A stretch of DNA of 30,178 bases from a virus, in the IMG/VR virus record IMGVR_UViG_3300010430_000342, positions 1-30,178 of that record, one strand, 5' to 3'. Under the pieces are notes generated by a model. That model saw nothing but the letters and a program-made list of their open reading frames with translations. It did no database searches and was not told where the DNA came from. Below are positions 15,772-23,948 of the stretch, one piece after another (the first letter of the stretch is position 1; every line of letters begins with the position of its first letter). Made by a program: the position numbers and the translations under genes.

Positions 15772-16341
15772 TTACCCCATCATATCCGCAATGGTGTAAC
15801 CGCGTGCCGCCATTTCAGGCGTGATACCCCACTGTTGTGCTGTCAGACCGACTGTTGCACGACCCTGCGAGTCACGAACCTGCCTGCCCAATACGTCGTA
15901 CCCATTACCCTCTTTATCGTATCGAATACCTTCAGCGTCGTACCCACCAAAACCAACGGCTTGTCCTGTGGGAAGACCTTGAATACCCATTGACGGGTGG
16001 TATTTGTTCATTGGGTCTGCAGCCGCAGCCGAAATGCGAGCGTTCTCAGCCGCCATTGCTTCAATTTCTGCGTTGGTAGGTTCACCTGCCACAGTGCCTT
16101 GATCCATGGTTGTATCCATGCCTGCACCCGTGCCCGCACCCATGCCTGCGTCCATGCCTGCATTTAAGTAAGCTTCCGTTGCAGGATCCATGTACATGCC
16201 TGGGTCACCATACATGCCATAAATATCTGCACTAGGGTCGTAACCCATAAGTGTATATTCAGCAGGATTGTATTGTTCTGGAGTGTACAAGTCCTGAACC
16301 AGGCTACCAATCCCTAACGATTGCGCGTTGTTATTCATCAT
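15772..16341 (-). CDS. Gly/Met/Ala-rich head-region protein (189 aa)
   Basis: The start at 16341 overlaps the portal stop (ATGA); a second ATG follows directly, so either may be used. The protein has a Tyr/Met-rich N-terminal half (PAEYTLMGYDPSADIYGMYG), a low-complexity stretch of alternating Gly-Met-Asp-Ala around residues 60-80, then FGGYDAEGIRYDKEGNGYDV and a helical end (LTAQQWGITPEMAARGY). I do not recognise a family. Low complexity and coupling to the portal suggest a portal-associated or minor head protein. Confidence 0.75.
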   Translation of the reverse strand: MMNNNAQSLGIGSLVQDLYTPEQYNPAEYTLMGYDPSADIYGMYGDPGMYMDPATEAYLNAGMDAGMGAGTGAGMDTTMDQGTVAGEPTNAEIEAMAAENARISAAAADPMNKYHPSMGIQGLPTGQAVGFGGYDAEGIRYDKEGNGYDVLGRQVRDSQGRATVGLTAQQWGITPEMAARGYTIADMMG

Positions 16342-18839
16342 TGCTGGCCACCTCTTTGCATTGCCATTGCCATTTGAGCAGCGATACGCTCACGGTTCAC
16401 CATGTTGCGATCATCTGCAATATCCTCTTGAAGCTCCAAACGAGCAGCTTCGCCTGCCGCTTTTTGCTCCATCTTTGCCTGCTCCATGGCAAGCTTAGCC
16501 TGGTCCAACTGACCGTCCTGCATCACCTCCTGCTGCTTGAGCTGAAGTTCTGCATTGCGGATCTGAACCAGAGGGTCGGCCATTGGATCTGGCTGCGGCG
16601 GCATGATCTCTGGAAGCATCGTTTCCAACATCTGCTGCTGCAACAGGGCCGCATAATCAGCCGCATGCTTCGGATCTTGAAGCGCCGCCTGAGTCTGCTG
16701 GATTTGCTGCTGACCCTGTTGTGGGTCAACGGCCCCAGTTTGAATTGCCATTTGCATCTGCTGGATCATATCCTGCGTTTGCTGAAGCATCTGCTGACGA
16801 GCATACATGGCAATGTGCTCCATTATATGAGCCAGCAACGCCGTGACAGCGTGCGGAATGGCTTGCACAAACGGAAGCTTAAAGAACTGCACATGCGCCT
16901 TAATATGCGCCTCGTGGTTCTGGTCTTCAAAAGCCTGGAGAGGCGTACCAACTACAGCACGACCATTTTCCATGGCCGGGTCAACGGGCTCTGGCTGCGG
17001 AGGCGGAGGCAGAATCTCGTCAATATTCTGAACCTCAAGAGCCTGATACATACGACGATACGCAGTATGCAAGTTGTGCATCTGCGGATTGGTCTGAGCC
17101 AGCTTTAATTGCTCCTGGGCCAACGCCACACGTTGTGCCATCGAGAAAATGTTCGGATCGCTAACAGGAAGGATGTCTACGCGGCCATCAAAATCCTGCT
17201 GCTTTAGTTGCTGCCCGTCATTTGCCAACTCATACGGGTATGGGTCGGGCATGCTTTCGCCAATGATGCGAGCAAGAATCTTAAACTCTTGCTTCTGGCT
17301 GTAGTGCAGGCGCTTATGAATGGCGGACAAAACTTTCATGCCGCGTTCAAGCAACGCCACAGTTGTACCGACAGGTTGCTCTTGGCCCATGTTCTGAGCC
17401 TGCTGGTCAGCAACAGAAACAAAACGGCGCCCGCCATCGACCAATGCACCCAACAGTTGAGCTAGAGTTGCGGAAGGCTCTTTATACGGCAGAGGAATAA
17501 TAGCGTCACGGATGTTGCCACCCGGTGCATCAATGTCACGGAACTCACCCGGCTGTAACGGCTCGTCGCTATTCGCAAGACGAATGCCGCGGGCCTTAAA
17601 GCCAGCAGGAAGGTTCGACAATGTACCGGCATCAATCAACTGACGCAGGATGCTGGTCGCCGCGCGACCCAAGCCACCAATCATGTGAGTCAGGCCAAAG
17701 CCATAGAAACCCAAACCCGGCAAGAATTTGTAATGCACAAAGTAAGGAATCGATTCCTTGTTGACGTCATCCTCACGATAGTTCCGGCGGATCGACAAAA
17801 CCTCGTTGCTGCCCTCGTCAATCGTTACGATGTACGGCAGCTTGATCCCAGTGGGCTCACCATCCATGCCGACATCTTCGAAGCCGTCCAAGTCCAGCTC
17901 GACATGCATTTCCAGAATGGTGCGGACGTCATCCTTATATGAGGACCGCGACGTGCCCTGCAGCTCGTCCACCTTCTTGGATACGCTATCCTCGTCGTCG
18001 TCAGCACCAGAGGACAACTCTACATCACGATAGAACCCCGAAACTTGGAGCTTGCGGACTTCGTTGTCCGACATCTTCAAAACGTGGGTGATGCGAGGCG
18101 CGCTGCGCAAATCCGTAGCTGAATACGGAACAACAACGTCCTGCGCAGGAACAAACTTGGCTACAGGACGACCCTTGGTTGGGTCAAAGTAAATCTTCTT
18201 AAATGTCGAACCTGACAGAGGCAGGTAAAACAGCATCTGGTCCGTATCAGGATCATACTCTTCCATCCGATCAACGATCAGATAGTTCATGTAATCCTTA
18301 ACGCGCTGGGCCTGCTCAATACGCTCCGGGGTGCTCAGACCAATGACATTGGTCTTCACCGGACCGCCAGCAGGCAAAAGCTCTTTGTAAGCCTGCGCCT
18401 GGAACTGAGTTACACTTTCCGCAACCAAAGGATGGGTTACGCCAGATGCACCCTCAAACGGAGTTGTTCGCTCCTCTGACTTGACGCCTAGAAGATCTAG
18501 ACCCTTCGTGTATGTTTCTTCCCAGTCCTCACGAGAGGCGAGGTCGTCTTCATACGCGCCAACCAGATCAGATGCGATCTCACCAAGAGTATCTTCTTCT
18601 AGAAAATCGGCAAGATTCGAATCAAACGGAATTAACTCTTCTTGCGAAAAGCCATCCATGGGCATACCAGCCAAGGCTTCAATCAGCGCACCGCCGTCAG
18701 GTGTTTCGGTTACTTGAGCGCCGCCAGCAAAGTCCATCGGCATATCTACCGGAACTTCCACACCAGCCCCATCCATCGGACCGATGGGGCCTGCATCACG
18801 CTCTACCATGTTGCCAAACGGCTGCGGTGGTAGCGCCAT
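16338..18839 (-). CDS. Portal protein (833 aa)
   Basis: The ATG at 18839 overlaps the large-terminase stop as TGATG. The N-terminus is acidic, followed by the core from about residue 75: WEETYTKGLDLLGVKSEERT, FEGASGVTHPLVAESVTQFQ, AQAYKELLPAGGPVKTNVIG, then YFDPTKGRPVAKFVPAQDVV and GFYGFGLTHMIGGLGRAATS. These are hallmarks of P22-like large portals that form the dodecameric DNA gate and bind terminase. The last 200 residues are Gln/Met-rich helices (QQMLQQTQDMIQQMQMAIQT), comparable to the helical barrel of long portals. Length exceeds the 700-residue P22 portal mainly through this tail. Confidence 0.93.
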   Translation of the reverse strand: MALPPQPFGNMVERDAGPIGPMDGAGVEVPVDMPMDFAGGAQVTETPDGGALIEALAGMPMDGFSQEELIPFDSNLADFLEEDTLGEIASDLVGAYEDDLASREDWEETYTKGLDLLGVKSEERTTPFEGASGVTHPLVAESVTQFQAQAYKELLPAGGPVKTNVIGLSTPERIEQAQRVKDYMNYLIVDRMEEYDPDTDQMLFYLPLSGSTFKKIYFDPTKGRPVAKFVPAQDVVVPYSATDLRSAPRITHVLKMSDNEVRKLQVSGFYRDVELSSGADDDEDSVSKKVDELQGTSRSSYKDDVRTILEMHVELDLDGFEDVGMDGEPTGIKLPYIVTIDEGSNEVLSIRRNYREDDVNKESIPYFVHYKFLPGLGFYGFGLTHMIGGLGRAATSILRQLIDAGTLSNLPAGFKARGIRLANSDEPLQPGEFRDIDAPGGNIRDAIIPLPYKEPSATLAQLLGALVDGGRRFVSVADQQAQNMGQEQPVGTTVALLERGMKVLSAIHKRLHYSQKQEFKILARIIGESMPDPYPYELANDGQQLKQQDFDGRVDILPVSDPNIFSMAQRVALAQEQLKLAQTNPQMHNLHTAYRRMYQALEVQNIDEILPPPPQPEPVDPAMENGRAVVGTPLQAFEDQNHEAHIKAHVQFFKLPFVQAIPHAVTALLAHIMEHIAMYARQQMLQQTQDMIQQMQMAIQTGAVDPQQGQQQIQQTQAALQDPKHAADYAALLQQQMLETMLPEIMPPQPDPMADPLVQIRNAELQLKQQEVMQDGQLDQAKLAMEQAKMEQKAAGEAARLELQEDIADDRNMVNRERIAAQMAMAMQRGGQQ

Positions 18840-20326
18840 CAATAATACTCCCGTTTACGAGGCGCCTGATCCGCGAAATCAAGCCGCTCTTCATCGTGTA
18901 TAGTCACGAACCCGCCTTGGCGGAAACGCATCAATGCTAGGGTCATACTATCACAAAAGTCATCGTGATCGCCATTCGGAAATGAAGACACCTCTTCAAT
19001 GACCTCTTCTGCAAATCTTTTGTCCTCAGGAGCCCATACCAAGCCCGCCTCAAACAAAGGTGACACCATATGCATTCTAGTTGTCTTATCTACACCACCT
19101 CCGCCTGCACGTCTACCTGGAGAAAAACCCAGGGCGGGAATACCCCGAGCGCGCAGCTCGTCAATCAGAGGTTTACCCGTAGCCTTGGCCTCAATAATGA
19201 CCATGTCCGGTTCCCAGTACTGATGCTCTTCAAAGGCTACTTCTTTTAGCTCCGGAAAGCTCCATCGGCCCCTTTGCGCATCCAAAAGTATCAGGTGATC
19301 CTTGTCCCCCTCCTCGGGTTCAAAGACGCCCCACGTTGTAATGGCACTGTAGTCCGCCGTTTCCTTCTTCGAGAACGCAGTATCGTAGGCTTGAATGATG
19401 TACTTCAGCGGTGGGATCTTCTCTTTCTCCCACTTCCGCCACCACTCGCGGCGCACAATGGCCGAACCCGCACTCGTGGGCTGCTGCTGCCACTGAGCCG
19501 ACCACTTACCAAGCGGAAGTGACGCCTTAATCGACAGAAGTGCGTCTTTTTCCCAAAACTCAGGCCATAGTGGTCTACCAGAAGGCAACAACGCCGGAAA
19601 CTCTACAACTTCCCATTGATCAGCCATGGCATCCGACGTCTGATTTGCTAGCAAACGGCCCGTCAAATCCTTCTTACCCCAACGGGTCATAACCAAAATG
19701 ATGGCGCCGCCAGGCTGAAGACGCTGTCGAGGACCAGAAGTGTACCACTCATAGGCGTGATCAAACGCCGTCTCGCTTAACGCGTCCTGTTCCGAGTGAG
19801 GGTCGTCAATGATGAACAAGTCAGCGCCGCGGCCAGTAACGGCAGCGCCGACACCAGCAGCAAAGTATTCGCCACCCCTGTTAGTGCCCCACTTACCGGC
19901 CCCTTTGTTATCCTCTTTAAGGACGGTGCCTGGGAAGACTTCCTTGTATGCCGGGTCATCAATCAAATCCCTAACCTTGCGACCAAATCGTACCGCCAGT
20001 TCCGTGTTATGTGTCGCTTGAATAATCTTGAGCTTCGGATTCCGGCCCAAAAACCAAGCAGGCATCAAAAATGAAGCAAACTCAGACTTCGAATGACGAG
20101 GCGGCATGTTGATAATCAAACGCTTCAACTCGCCACGCGCAACACGCTCCAGCTTTTCCGCAATAATCCGGTGATGCTCGCCCTCAATGAAGTTCTCATA
20201 CACATGATGCGCAAAGGCCATAAAACTGTTCGTAGCCTTCTCGCGAATATCCAGCTTCTTCTTGGCTTCCGTAAGAGCCAGAATCTCCTTCAGTACCTCA
20301 TCAGGTAAAGCATTAAGATTTGACAT
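18839..20326 (-). CDS. terL: Terminase large subunit (495 aa)
   Basis: The ATG at 20326 is chosen for its ribosome binding site (GGTGGAG) and overlaps the GNAT gene by 14 bases. The ATPase half has a Walker A-like loop PPRHSKSE (75-82), Walker B LFIIDDPHSE (170-179) and a coupling motif LVMTRWGKKD (211-220). The nuclease half has the RNase H-like acidic residues D315 (QAYDTAFSKKETADYS), E379 (MVIIEAKATGKPLIDEL) and the GDHDDFCDSM cluster near 453-459. It pumps DNA into the prohead through the portal and cuts concatemers. The gene is complete and of normal length. Its small-subunit partner lies about 7 kb away on the same strand, beyond the rightward genes. Confidence 0.97.
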   Translation of the reverse strand: MSNLNALPDEVLKEILALTEAKKKLDIREKATNSFMAFAHHVYENFIEGEHHRIIAEKLERVARGELKRLIINMPPRHSKSEFASFLMPAWFLGRNPKLKIIQATHNTELAVRFGRKVRDLIDDPAYKEVFPGTVLKEDNKGAGKWGTNRGGEYFAAGVGAAVTGRGADLFIIDDPHSEQDALSETAFDHAYEWYTSGPRQRLQPGGAIILVMTRWGKKDLTGRLLANQTSDAMADQWEVVEFPALLPSGRPLWPEFWEKDALLSIKASLPLGKWSAQWQQQPTSAGSAIVRREWWRKWEKEKIPPLKYIIQAYDTAFSKKETADYSAITTWGVFEPEEGDKDHLILLDAQRGRWSFPELKEVAFEEHQYWEPDMVIIEAKATGKPLIDELRARGIPALGFSPGRRAGGGGVDKTTRMHMVSPLFEAGLVWAPEDKRFAEEVIEEVSSFPNGDHDDFCDSMTLALMRFRQGGFVTIHDEERLDFADQAPRKREYY

Positions 20327-20777
20327 CCAACTCCACCTTGTAGTTCCCGCCGACAGGCTTAAAACCAAGGCGCTGCAAAAGCTGACCAGTGCGCTCCGCA
20401 GATACCCCGGTCGTTACACCCATGTACAACTCACTAGCACCCATGTCCGTGGCCCAAGATTTAAACTCCTTGAGCAAACGGATCGCGGCCCGTGAACCTC
20501 GGTACTCGGGTTCGATATACCAAACGTAGTCAGAGGCTAACTCTCCGGCACCAAAAAAATATGGGGCCATAGCTCCAGCAATCATACCAACAGGTTTGTC
20601 GCCGTCATATGCCAGCAAACCAAACCCGTTCGGGTTGTTGATAACCATGTGAATGATAGATTGAGCAGCTCTTTCGATGTCAAAAGGGATGACGCTATAC
20701 GCGCCCTCCTGCTGCATGGCGATCCCTAAGGTCAAAATGTCCCGCAAACGCTCGATGGCGAATGTTTTGTATTCCAT
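20313..20777 (-). CDS. GNAT-family N-acetyltransferase (154 aa)
   Basis: The protein shows the GNAT layout: an N-terminal strand and helix, LLAYDGDKPVGMIAGAM (54-70), then motif A DYVWYIEPEYRGSRAAIRLL (83-102) with the acetyl-CoA loop EYRGSRAA, and motif B QLLQRLGFKPVGGNYKVEL (132-150). The family transfers acetyl groups from acetyl-CoA to amines of small molecules or proteins; the substrate here cannot be told. Phage GNATs near packaging genes are known but their targets are mostly unknown. The ATG at 20777 overlaps the upstream stop and the end overlaps terL. Confidence 0.9.
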   Translation of the reverse strand: MEYKTFAIERLRDILTLGIAMQQEGAYSVIPFDIERAAQSIIHMVINNPNGFGLLAYDGDKPVGMIAGAMAPYFFGAGELASDYVWYIEPEYRGSRAAIRLLKEFKSWATDMGASELYMGVTTGVSAERTGQLLQRLGFKPVGGNYKVELDVKS

Positions 20778-21625
20778 TATGCTAAGCTAGCGATCCCAAA
20801 CCGCTGAAGAGCCCTAGTTCCAGCGCCCCCACGAGGACGATAAACACCTGGGCCAACTGATCTCGGGACCGACGGTCCTTTCGCTAGTTGTGACAGGTCT
20901 AAGTATTCTAGTGCATCCGACAAATAACCCATTGCGTCCCCACCCGCAACGTCCCTATTTGCCGCTTTCGATTGTTTCAACATCTCCGCATCCGCCGCAG
21001 CACGCTCTTCCGGCGTGGCGTATACGTCGCCAAACATCCCGTACAATTCTTCCGAAGCCGTAGGCTCCGCACCGCCCATAGTAGAGATACGAGGCGGAGC
21101 ATAACCCCCAGAAAGCTCCTCAGAAGCCAGCAACTGATACCCTTCGGCAATCCGATCATAACCAGACTTGCTGTACTTAGGGTCCGTGCGCCGCCAACGA
21201 ATGTAGTTGTCACCAAGAACGCGGCTCGCGGTCTCCGGATCTACGTCAGGGTTGGACAAAAACTCCTCAACCGTCTTGGCATACGAGGGGTTCTCCTCCA
21301 TCTCCTGGCGAATGAAATCGGTCTGAGCCTGAAGAGCCTCGAAACTAGGCTGAATCGTACCCTTGTCCGTGATCAACCCACGCTCTTCCAAGTACTTCAT
21401 AACCTTAGGAGCGCGAGACCCCTGCCAGCTAAGCATACCCACATTAGTCGCCTTGTTGTACGGATCCGAATGAGACCCAAACAACAACGATGGACGCAAA
21501 CTGTTCTCGCGGTTAATCTCCGCCGTCAAAGCCCGAGACTGCGCATCCGAAAAACCAGAGTTCCGAAACGCAGTGTAGACATCCATAGCGATGTCATTAC
21601 GACTTCTCTCAGCGAAGTTAACCAT
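20777..21625 (-). CDS. Lysozyme-like peptidoglycan hydrolase (282 aa)
   Basis: Residues 10-110 fit the phage tail-lysozyme fold: DVYTAFRNSGFSDAQSRALT, a candidate catalytic Glu at E36 or E40 (AEINRENSLRP), NVGMLSWQGSR (61-71) in place of the usual G-x-Q-W-x-x-R segment, and FEALQAQTDFIRQEME. The C-terminal 150 residues have a DPKYSKSGYDRIAEGYQLLA helix and a Gly/Pro/Arg-rich end (VYRPRGGAGTRALQRFG). There is no signal peptide. It may be the endolysin or a virion-carried lysozyme that opens the wall during entry; the candidate lysis genes upstream favour the first reading, the packaging neighbours the second. Confidence 0.78.
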   Translation of the reverse strand: MVNFAERSRNDIAMDVYTAFRNSGFSDAQSRALTAEINRENSLRPSLLFGSHSDPYNKATNVGMLSWQGSRAPKVMKYLEERGLITDKGTIQPSFEALQAQTDFIRQEMEENPSYAKTVEEFLSNPDVDPETASRVLGDNYIRWRRTDPKYSKSGYDRIAEGYQLLASEELSGGYAPPRISTMGGAEPTASEELYGMFGDVYATPEERAAADAEMLKQSKAANRDVAGGDAMGYLSDALEYLDLSQLAKGPSVPRSVGPGVYRPRGGAGTRALQRFGIASLA

Positions 21626-21918
21626 CAGTACGTGCCCTTGAAGCCCTTACCAGAAACCTGCTCAGATTTGCAGCCGCGGACCATGCCGCCCTTTGCAAAC
21701 TTCTGAGGCATGTCTTCCATCTCACGCTCATAGGACCGACGACCACGCTCCACCGCAGCAGCATCGTCCTCAATATACTTAGGACGAGCCTTCGGGCGAA
21801 CAGAACTCTTCGGCTCAATCGCATCAGGAATAGTAGCTTGATTTGCCGACATCTCATGCTCCGGCAAATATGGGCGATCTTCACGCATCTTAGGGCGTAG
21901 GGATTTTTTGGGAGCCAT
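21625..21918 (-). CDS. Small KGG-motif protein (97 aa)
   Basis: The ATG at 21918 has GGAG 6 bases upstream; a TTG 12 bases further up is less likely. The product begins MAPKKSLRPKMREDRPYLPE, is highly charged and disordered-looking, and ends FAKGGMVRGCKSEQVSGKGF then KGTY. The KFAKGGMVRG...GKGF tail is one I recall from numerous marine phage proteins and echoes the 46-aa protein at 8814-8954. A role in DNA or virion binding is guesswork. Heptamer repeats lie just upstream of its ribosome binding site. Confidence 0.8.
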   Translation of the reverse strand: MAPKKSLRPKMREDRPYLPEHEMSANQATIPDAIEPKSSVRPKARPKYIEDDAAAVERGRRSYEREMEDMPQKFAKGGMVRGCKSEQVSGKGFKGTY

Positions 21919-21926
21919 GTCTATCT

Positions 21927-21946
21927 CCAAGGTCCAAGGTTCAAGG
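21927..21946. repeat. Heptamer tandem repeat (RAGGTYC family), copy a
   Basis: The plus strand reads CCAAGGTCCAAGGTTCAAGG, about two and a half copies of a 7-base unit AAGGTYC. It sits right before the ribosome binding site of the 97-aa gene. Related arrays occur at 23147-23176, 23819-23842, 28708-28730 and inside both nuclease genes. Confidence 0.7.
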
Positions 21947-21950
21947 AACT

Positions 21951-22325
21951 CTAACAGACTTCCATAAATTCCTCAATCGTTCTTCGCTGATTAGCCTCGT
22001 TGAACTCATTAGGCAAGATCCGAAACTTCGCAGTATCAAACGAACCCTCGCGCTTCATCAGCAGCAACTGACGGTCCAAGGCCACAAAACAATACCAGTC
22101 AACAACCGTCTTAGGAGTATGGTACGTGTACATCTCCTTCGTGTCGTTACCATAACGGACAGGCTTGCTGCTCGACTTGACTTGCACCGTGAGTATCGAA
22201 CCTTGGACCTTGCACCAAAGGTCAGATCCCGCGCGGTCCACATGGTGTACCTCGACGCCATACGTCTCCAGGATGTACGCAGCCAGGAACTCGCCTGCCC
22301 GCCCTACACTCGTGCTTTTCGACAC
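21951..22325 (-). CDS. PD-(D/E)XK nuclease-like protein (124 aa)
   Basis: The frame starts with GTG at 22325; no ATG is available and the ribosome binding site is weak. Residues 6-50 match a PD-(D/E)XK endonuclease core of the PF11645 type: SVGRAGEFLAAYILETYGVE (E12), then AGSDLWCKVQGSILTVQVKS with D35 and the Q48-V-K50 triad. The rest has VDWYCFVALDRQLLLMKREG and a C-terminal helix. Such proteins cut branched or foreign DNA, or act as resolvases during packaging. Its nucleotide sequence at 22199-22217 carries a copy of the heptamer repeat. Confidence 0.82.
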   Translation of the reverse strand: MSKSTSVGRAGEFLAAYILETYGVEVHHVDRAGSDLWCKVQGSILTVQVKSSSKPVRYGNDTKEMYTYHTPKTVVDWYCFVALDRQLLLMKREGSFDTAKFRILPNEFNEANQRRTIEEFMEVC

Positions 22326-22389
22326 AACAAATTCCGCGCTTGGGTGTCTTTCGCGCAGACCGTAGCACAGTTTTTATGCGATTACTATG

Positions 22390-22674
22390 TCACAGCAATA
22401 GGTTACGGTAGAGCTCAATCGTCTCTTTCTCTTCCGCTAACTCTCCAGCATCGCGCTTGCGCTCAGCCAAAAGCCTCCGAAGAGCCTTAACGTTGTAACC
22501 CTTCGACTTAACAACAGTCAAAATGTCCTGGCGGTCACGCTGCAAATCCGCCATCTGCGCGTCCAACGACTCTAAATCCTGAACAAACTCCTGAAGCTCC
22601 TTCGCAGCCTCTTCAGTAGCCTTCAGGTTGTGCTTCTTGAAATCGTCGTCATCCTTAAATGGAATCACGGACAT
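22390..22674 (-). CDS. DUF2312 / GapR-like DNA-binding protein (94 aa)
   Basis: The protein starts MSVIPFKDDDDFKKHNLKAT. Residues 20-60 form a coiled coil (KELQEFVQDLESLDAQMADL), followed by the DUF2312 signature GYNVKALRRLLAERKRDAGE and EEKETIELYRNLL. DUF2312 includes GapR, an alphaproteobacterial nucleoid protein that clamps overtwisted DNA and stimulates type II topoisomerases. A phage copy may manage DNA topology in replication or packaging, or interfere with the host GapR; this is inferred. The ATG lies one base after the stop of the upstream gene. The helical length and key basic residues look intact. Confidence 0.88.
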   Translation of the reverse strand: MSVIPFKDDDDFKKHNLKATEEAAKELQEFVQDLESLDAQMADLQRDRQDILTVVKSKGYNVKALRRLLAERKRDAGELAEEKETIELYRNLLL

Positions 22675-22675
22675 C

Positions 22676-23146
22676 TTATCCTCCCGTTCGTGTTCTAAAG
22701 AACTCGTTATATGCGTCTAAAAGCTCTAGCTCCTCGGGACTCGCTTCTCCGGCCTCGGCCTTGCGCTGCAAGGCAAGAACTTCGCCCATGTATAATTCCA
22801 GCATATTTGCATCTGAGTTCGTTGAGCTTGGCTTACCTAGATCAAACGACATGTATTCTTTGGTTTCAGGATCATAGTACGGAAGACCAGGACGGTTATC
22901 AAAGTCATCAGACCCAATAAAATCATCATACCTAAGATCGCGATACGCCTCTGACACCCCCACGGGAATACGGTCTTGTTTCGTCTCCAAAGGAATATGC
23001 CGGGTGGTGTCACGGTTGTCCTGACCAAGGCGGTGGATCTGTCGCTCCGTGGACAAATAACCACCCGTCGGGGCATCACGCATACGCGCAATATCGCCCA
23101 TGCTCAGATACTGCGCAATAATGCCTTCAATTTTGTCGTTAGCCAT
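22676..23146 (-). CDS. Hypothetical acidic protein (156 aa)
   Basis: The ATG at 23146 follows the heptamer repeat array directly, without a classical ribosome binding site. The sequence begins MANDKIEGIIAQYLSMGDIA and contains YLSTERQIHRLGQDNRDTTR, DDFIGSDDFDNRPGLPYYDP and a helical C-terminal part (LELYMGEVLALQRKAEAGEA, LLDAYNEFF). I do not recognise a family. No membrane helix, Cys cluster or enzyme motif is seen. Its place before the GapR-like gene, with one base between them, suggests they are co-translated. Confidence 0.75.
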   Translation of the reverse strand: MANDKIEGIIAQYLSMGDIARMRDAPTGGYLSTERQIHRLGQDNRDTTRHIPLETKQDRIPVGVSEAYRDLRYDDFIGSDDFDNRPGLPYYDPETKEYMSFDLGKPSSTNSDANMLELYMGEVLALQRKAEAGEASPEELELLDAYNEFFRTRTGG

Positions 23147-23176
23147 AGGTCCAAGGTCCGAGGTTCAAGTCCCAAG
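23147..23176. repeat. Heptamer tandem repeat (RAGGTYC family), copy b
   Basis: About four degenerate units read AGGTCC-AAGGTCC-GAGGTTC-AAGTCCC-AAG on the plus strand. The array abuts the start codon of the 156-aa gene and overlaps the 3' end of the tiny membrane-peptide gene. In the sense (minus) direction it occupies the place where a ribosome binding site would be expected. Confidence 0.7.
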
Positions 23177-23272
23177 AACCCTACCATGCATACAAAAATA
23201 ATTCCACAGGCAACCAGAAAAAGCTCCTAGCACGAGCCCGGCCATAAACAGAATACTCAGGCAAATCCTCAC
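23165..23272 (-). CDS. Tiny membrane peptide or lipoprotein (35 aa), possible lysis component
   Basis: A GTG at 23272 overlaps the stop of the 161-aa gene by four bases (GTGA), strong evidence of coupling. The 35-residue product reads MRICLSILFMAGLVLGAFSG then CLWNYFCMHGRVLGT. Residues 3-22 form one hydrophobic segment, and FSGC resembles a lipobox around C21. It could be a small holin-like peptide, an outer spanin fragment, or a membrane anchor. The sequence is too short for family recognition. Confidence 0.6.
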   Translation of the reverse strand: MRICLSILFMAGLVLGAFSGCLWNYFCMHGRVLGT

Positions 23273-23754
23273 GAACCAACATCACCAGGCTCCTCAATCT
23301 GAAAATTCAACATCGGAGGATACGTCACAATCTGCTCACCCTCCGGACAATCATACTTAATCTGAGCCAGCAATGTCGCAGTCCCAGGACGAACCTTGTG
23401 TACATCCATCTCATGCAAAAATACATAAAATCCAAACTTCTCAACCACACCACTCGCAGCTCCGCTAAATCGAGTCGCACTAGGTGTAGCAGGATAAACA
23501 ATGTAGTCAGCATCCCTAATCTCCACAGCAAAACCAACCACCTCACAGTCATCCCGCAACTTGGTCCTCGCAGCTACAACCTTAAACCCACCGTCAGCTG
23601 GACCACCAACAATCTCAAACTGCTCCGGAGCCCACTCCAAAATAGGACGACTCCAGAACTCAAAACCCAACTTGCCGCTCAACGTAACTACACCGCTGAA
23701 CACGCCAACAACCGCGGCCATAATGCCCGCGATAACCTTAATCTCATCCAACAT
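23269..23754 (-). CDS. Membrane-anchored protein of unknown function (161 aa), candidate lysis region
   Basis: The ATG at 23754 (MLDEIKVIAGIMAAVVGVFS) overlaps the previous stop as TAATG, so an earlier in-frame start at 23787 is not preferred. Residues 5-24 are a hydrophobic helix, followed by GKLGFEFWSRPILEWAPEQF and a beta-rich domain (KVVAARTKLRDDCEVVGFAV, FGFYVFLHEMDVHKVR, ATLLAQIKYDCPEGEQIV). The layout is that of a protein anchored by an N-terminal helix with a globular part on one side of the membrane. It could serve in lysis, superinfection exclusion or envelope interaction. No family was recognised. Confidence 0.75.
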   Translation of the reverse strand: MLDEIKVIAGIMAAVVGVFSGVVTLSGKLGFEFWSRPILEWAPEQFEIVGGPADGGFKVVAARTKLRDDCEVVGFAVEIRDADYIVYPATPSATRFSGAASGVVEKFGFYVFLHEMDVHKVRPGTATLLAQIKYDCPEGEQIVTYPPMLNFQIEEPGDVGS

Positions 23755-23948
23755 TAAGCAGGCTCCCCAGAAATCCACTCTAAACAATGACCCCCGGATA
23801 TCTTCGCACCATCAACCAACCGAGGTGCAAGGACCAAGGATCCAGCGTCGAGAGCCGCGTAGCACGACTCTAGGTCCTCGACCATCGGACCTGCGATGGT
23901 CTTACAACCTAGCTCAAGGCTACATATGAGGATCAACGGGACAAACAT
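23754..23948 (-). CDS. Small exported protein (64 aa), possible lysis component
   Basis: The ATG at 23948 is preceded by AGGA at suitable spacing. The N-terminus MFVPLILICSLELGCKTIAG is a short hydrophobic signal; LELGC only loosely fits a lipobox because Glu occupies -3. The mature part has further Cys residues (DLESCYAALDAG; GGHCLEWISGEP) that could form a disulphide. It is the first gene of the long leftward operon and couples to the 161-aa membrane protein. A spanin-like or periplasmic role is possible but speculative. Confidence 0.68.
   Translation of the reverse strand: MFVPLILICSLELGCKTIAGPMVEDLESCYAALDAGSLVLAPRLVDGAKISGGHCLEWISGEPA

Noticed and set aside
16251-17108. Plus-strand open frame (285 codons) opposite the portal C-terminus
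   Set aside because: The Leu/His-rich product is the antisense reflection of the Gln/Met-rich portal tail.
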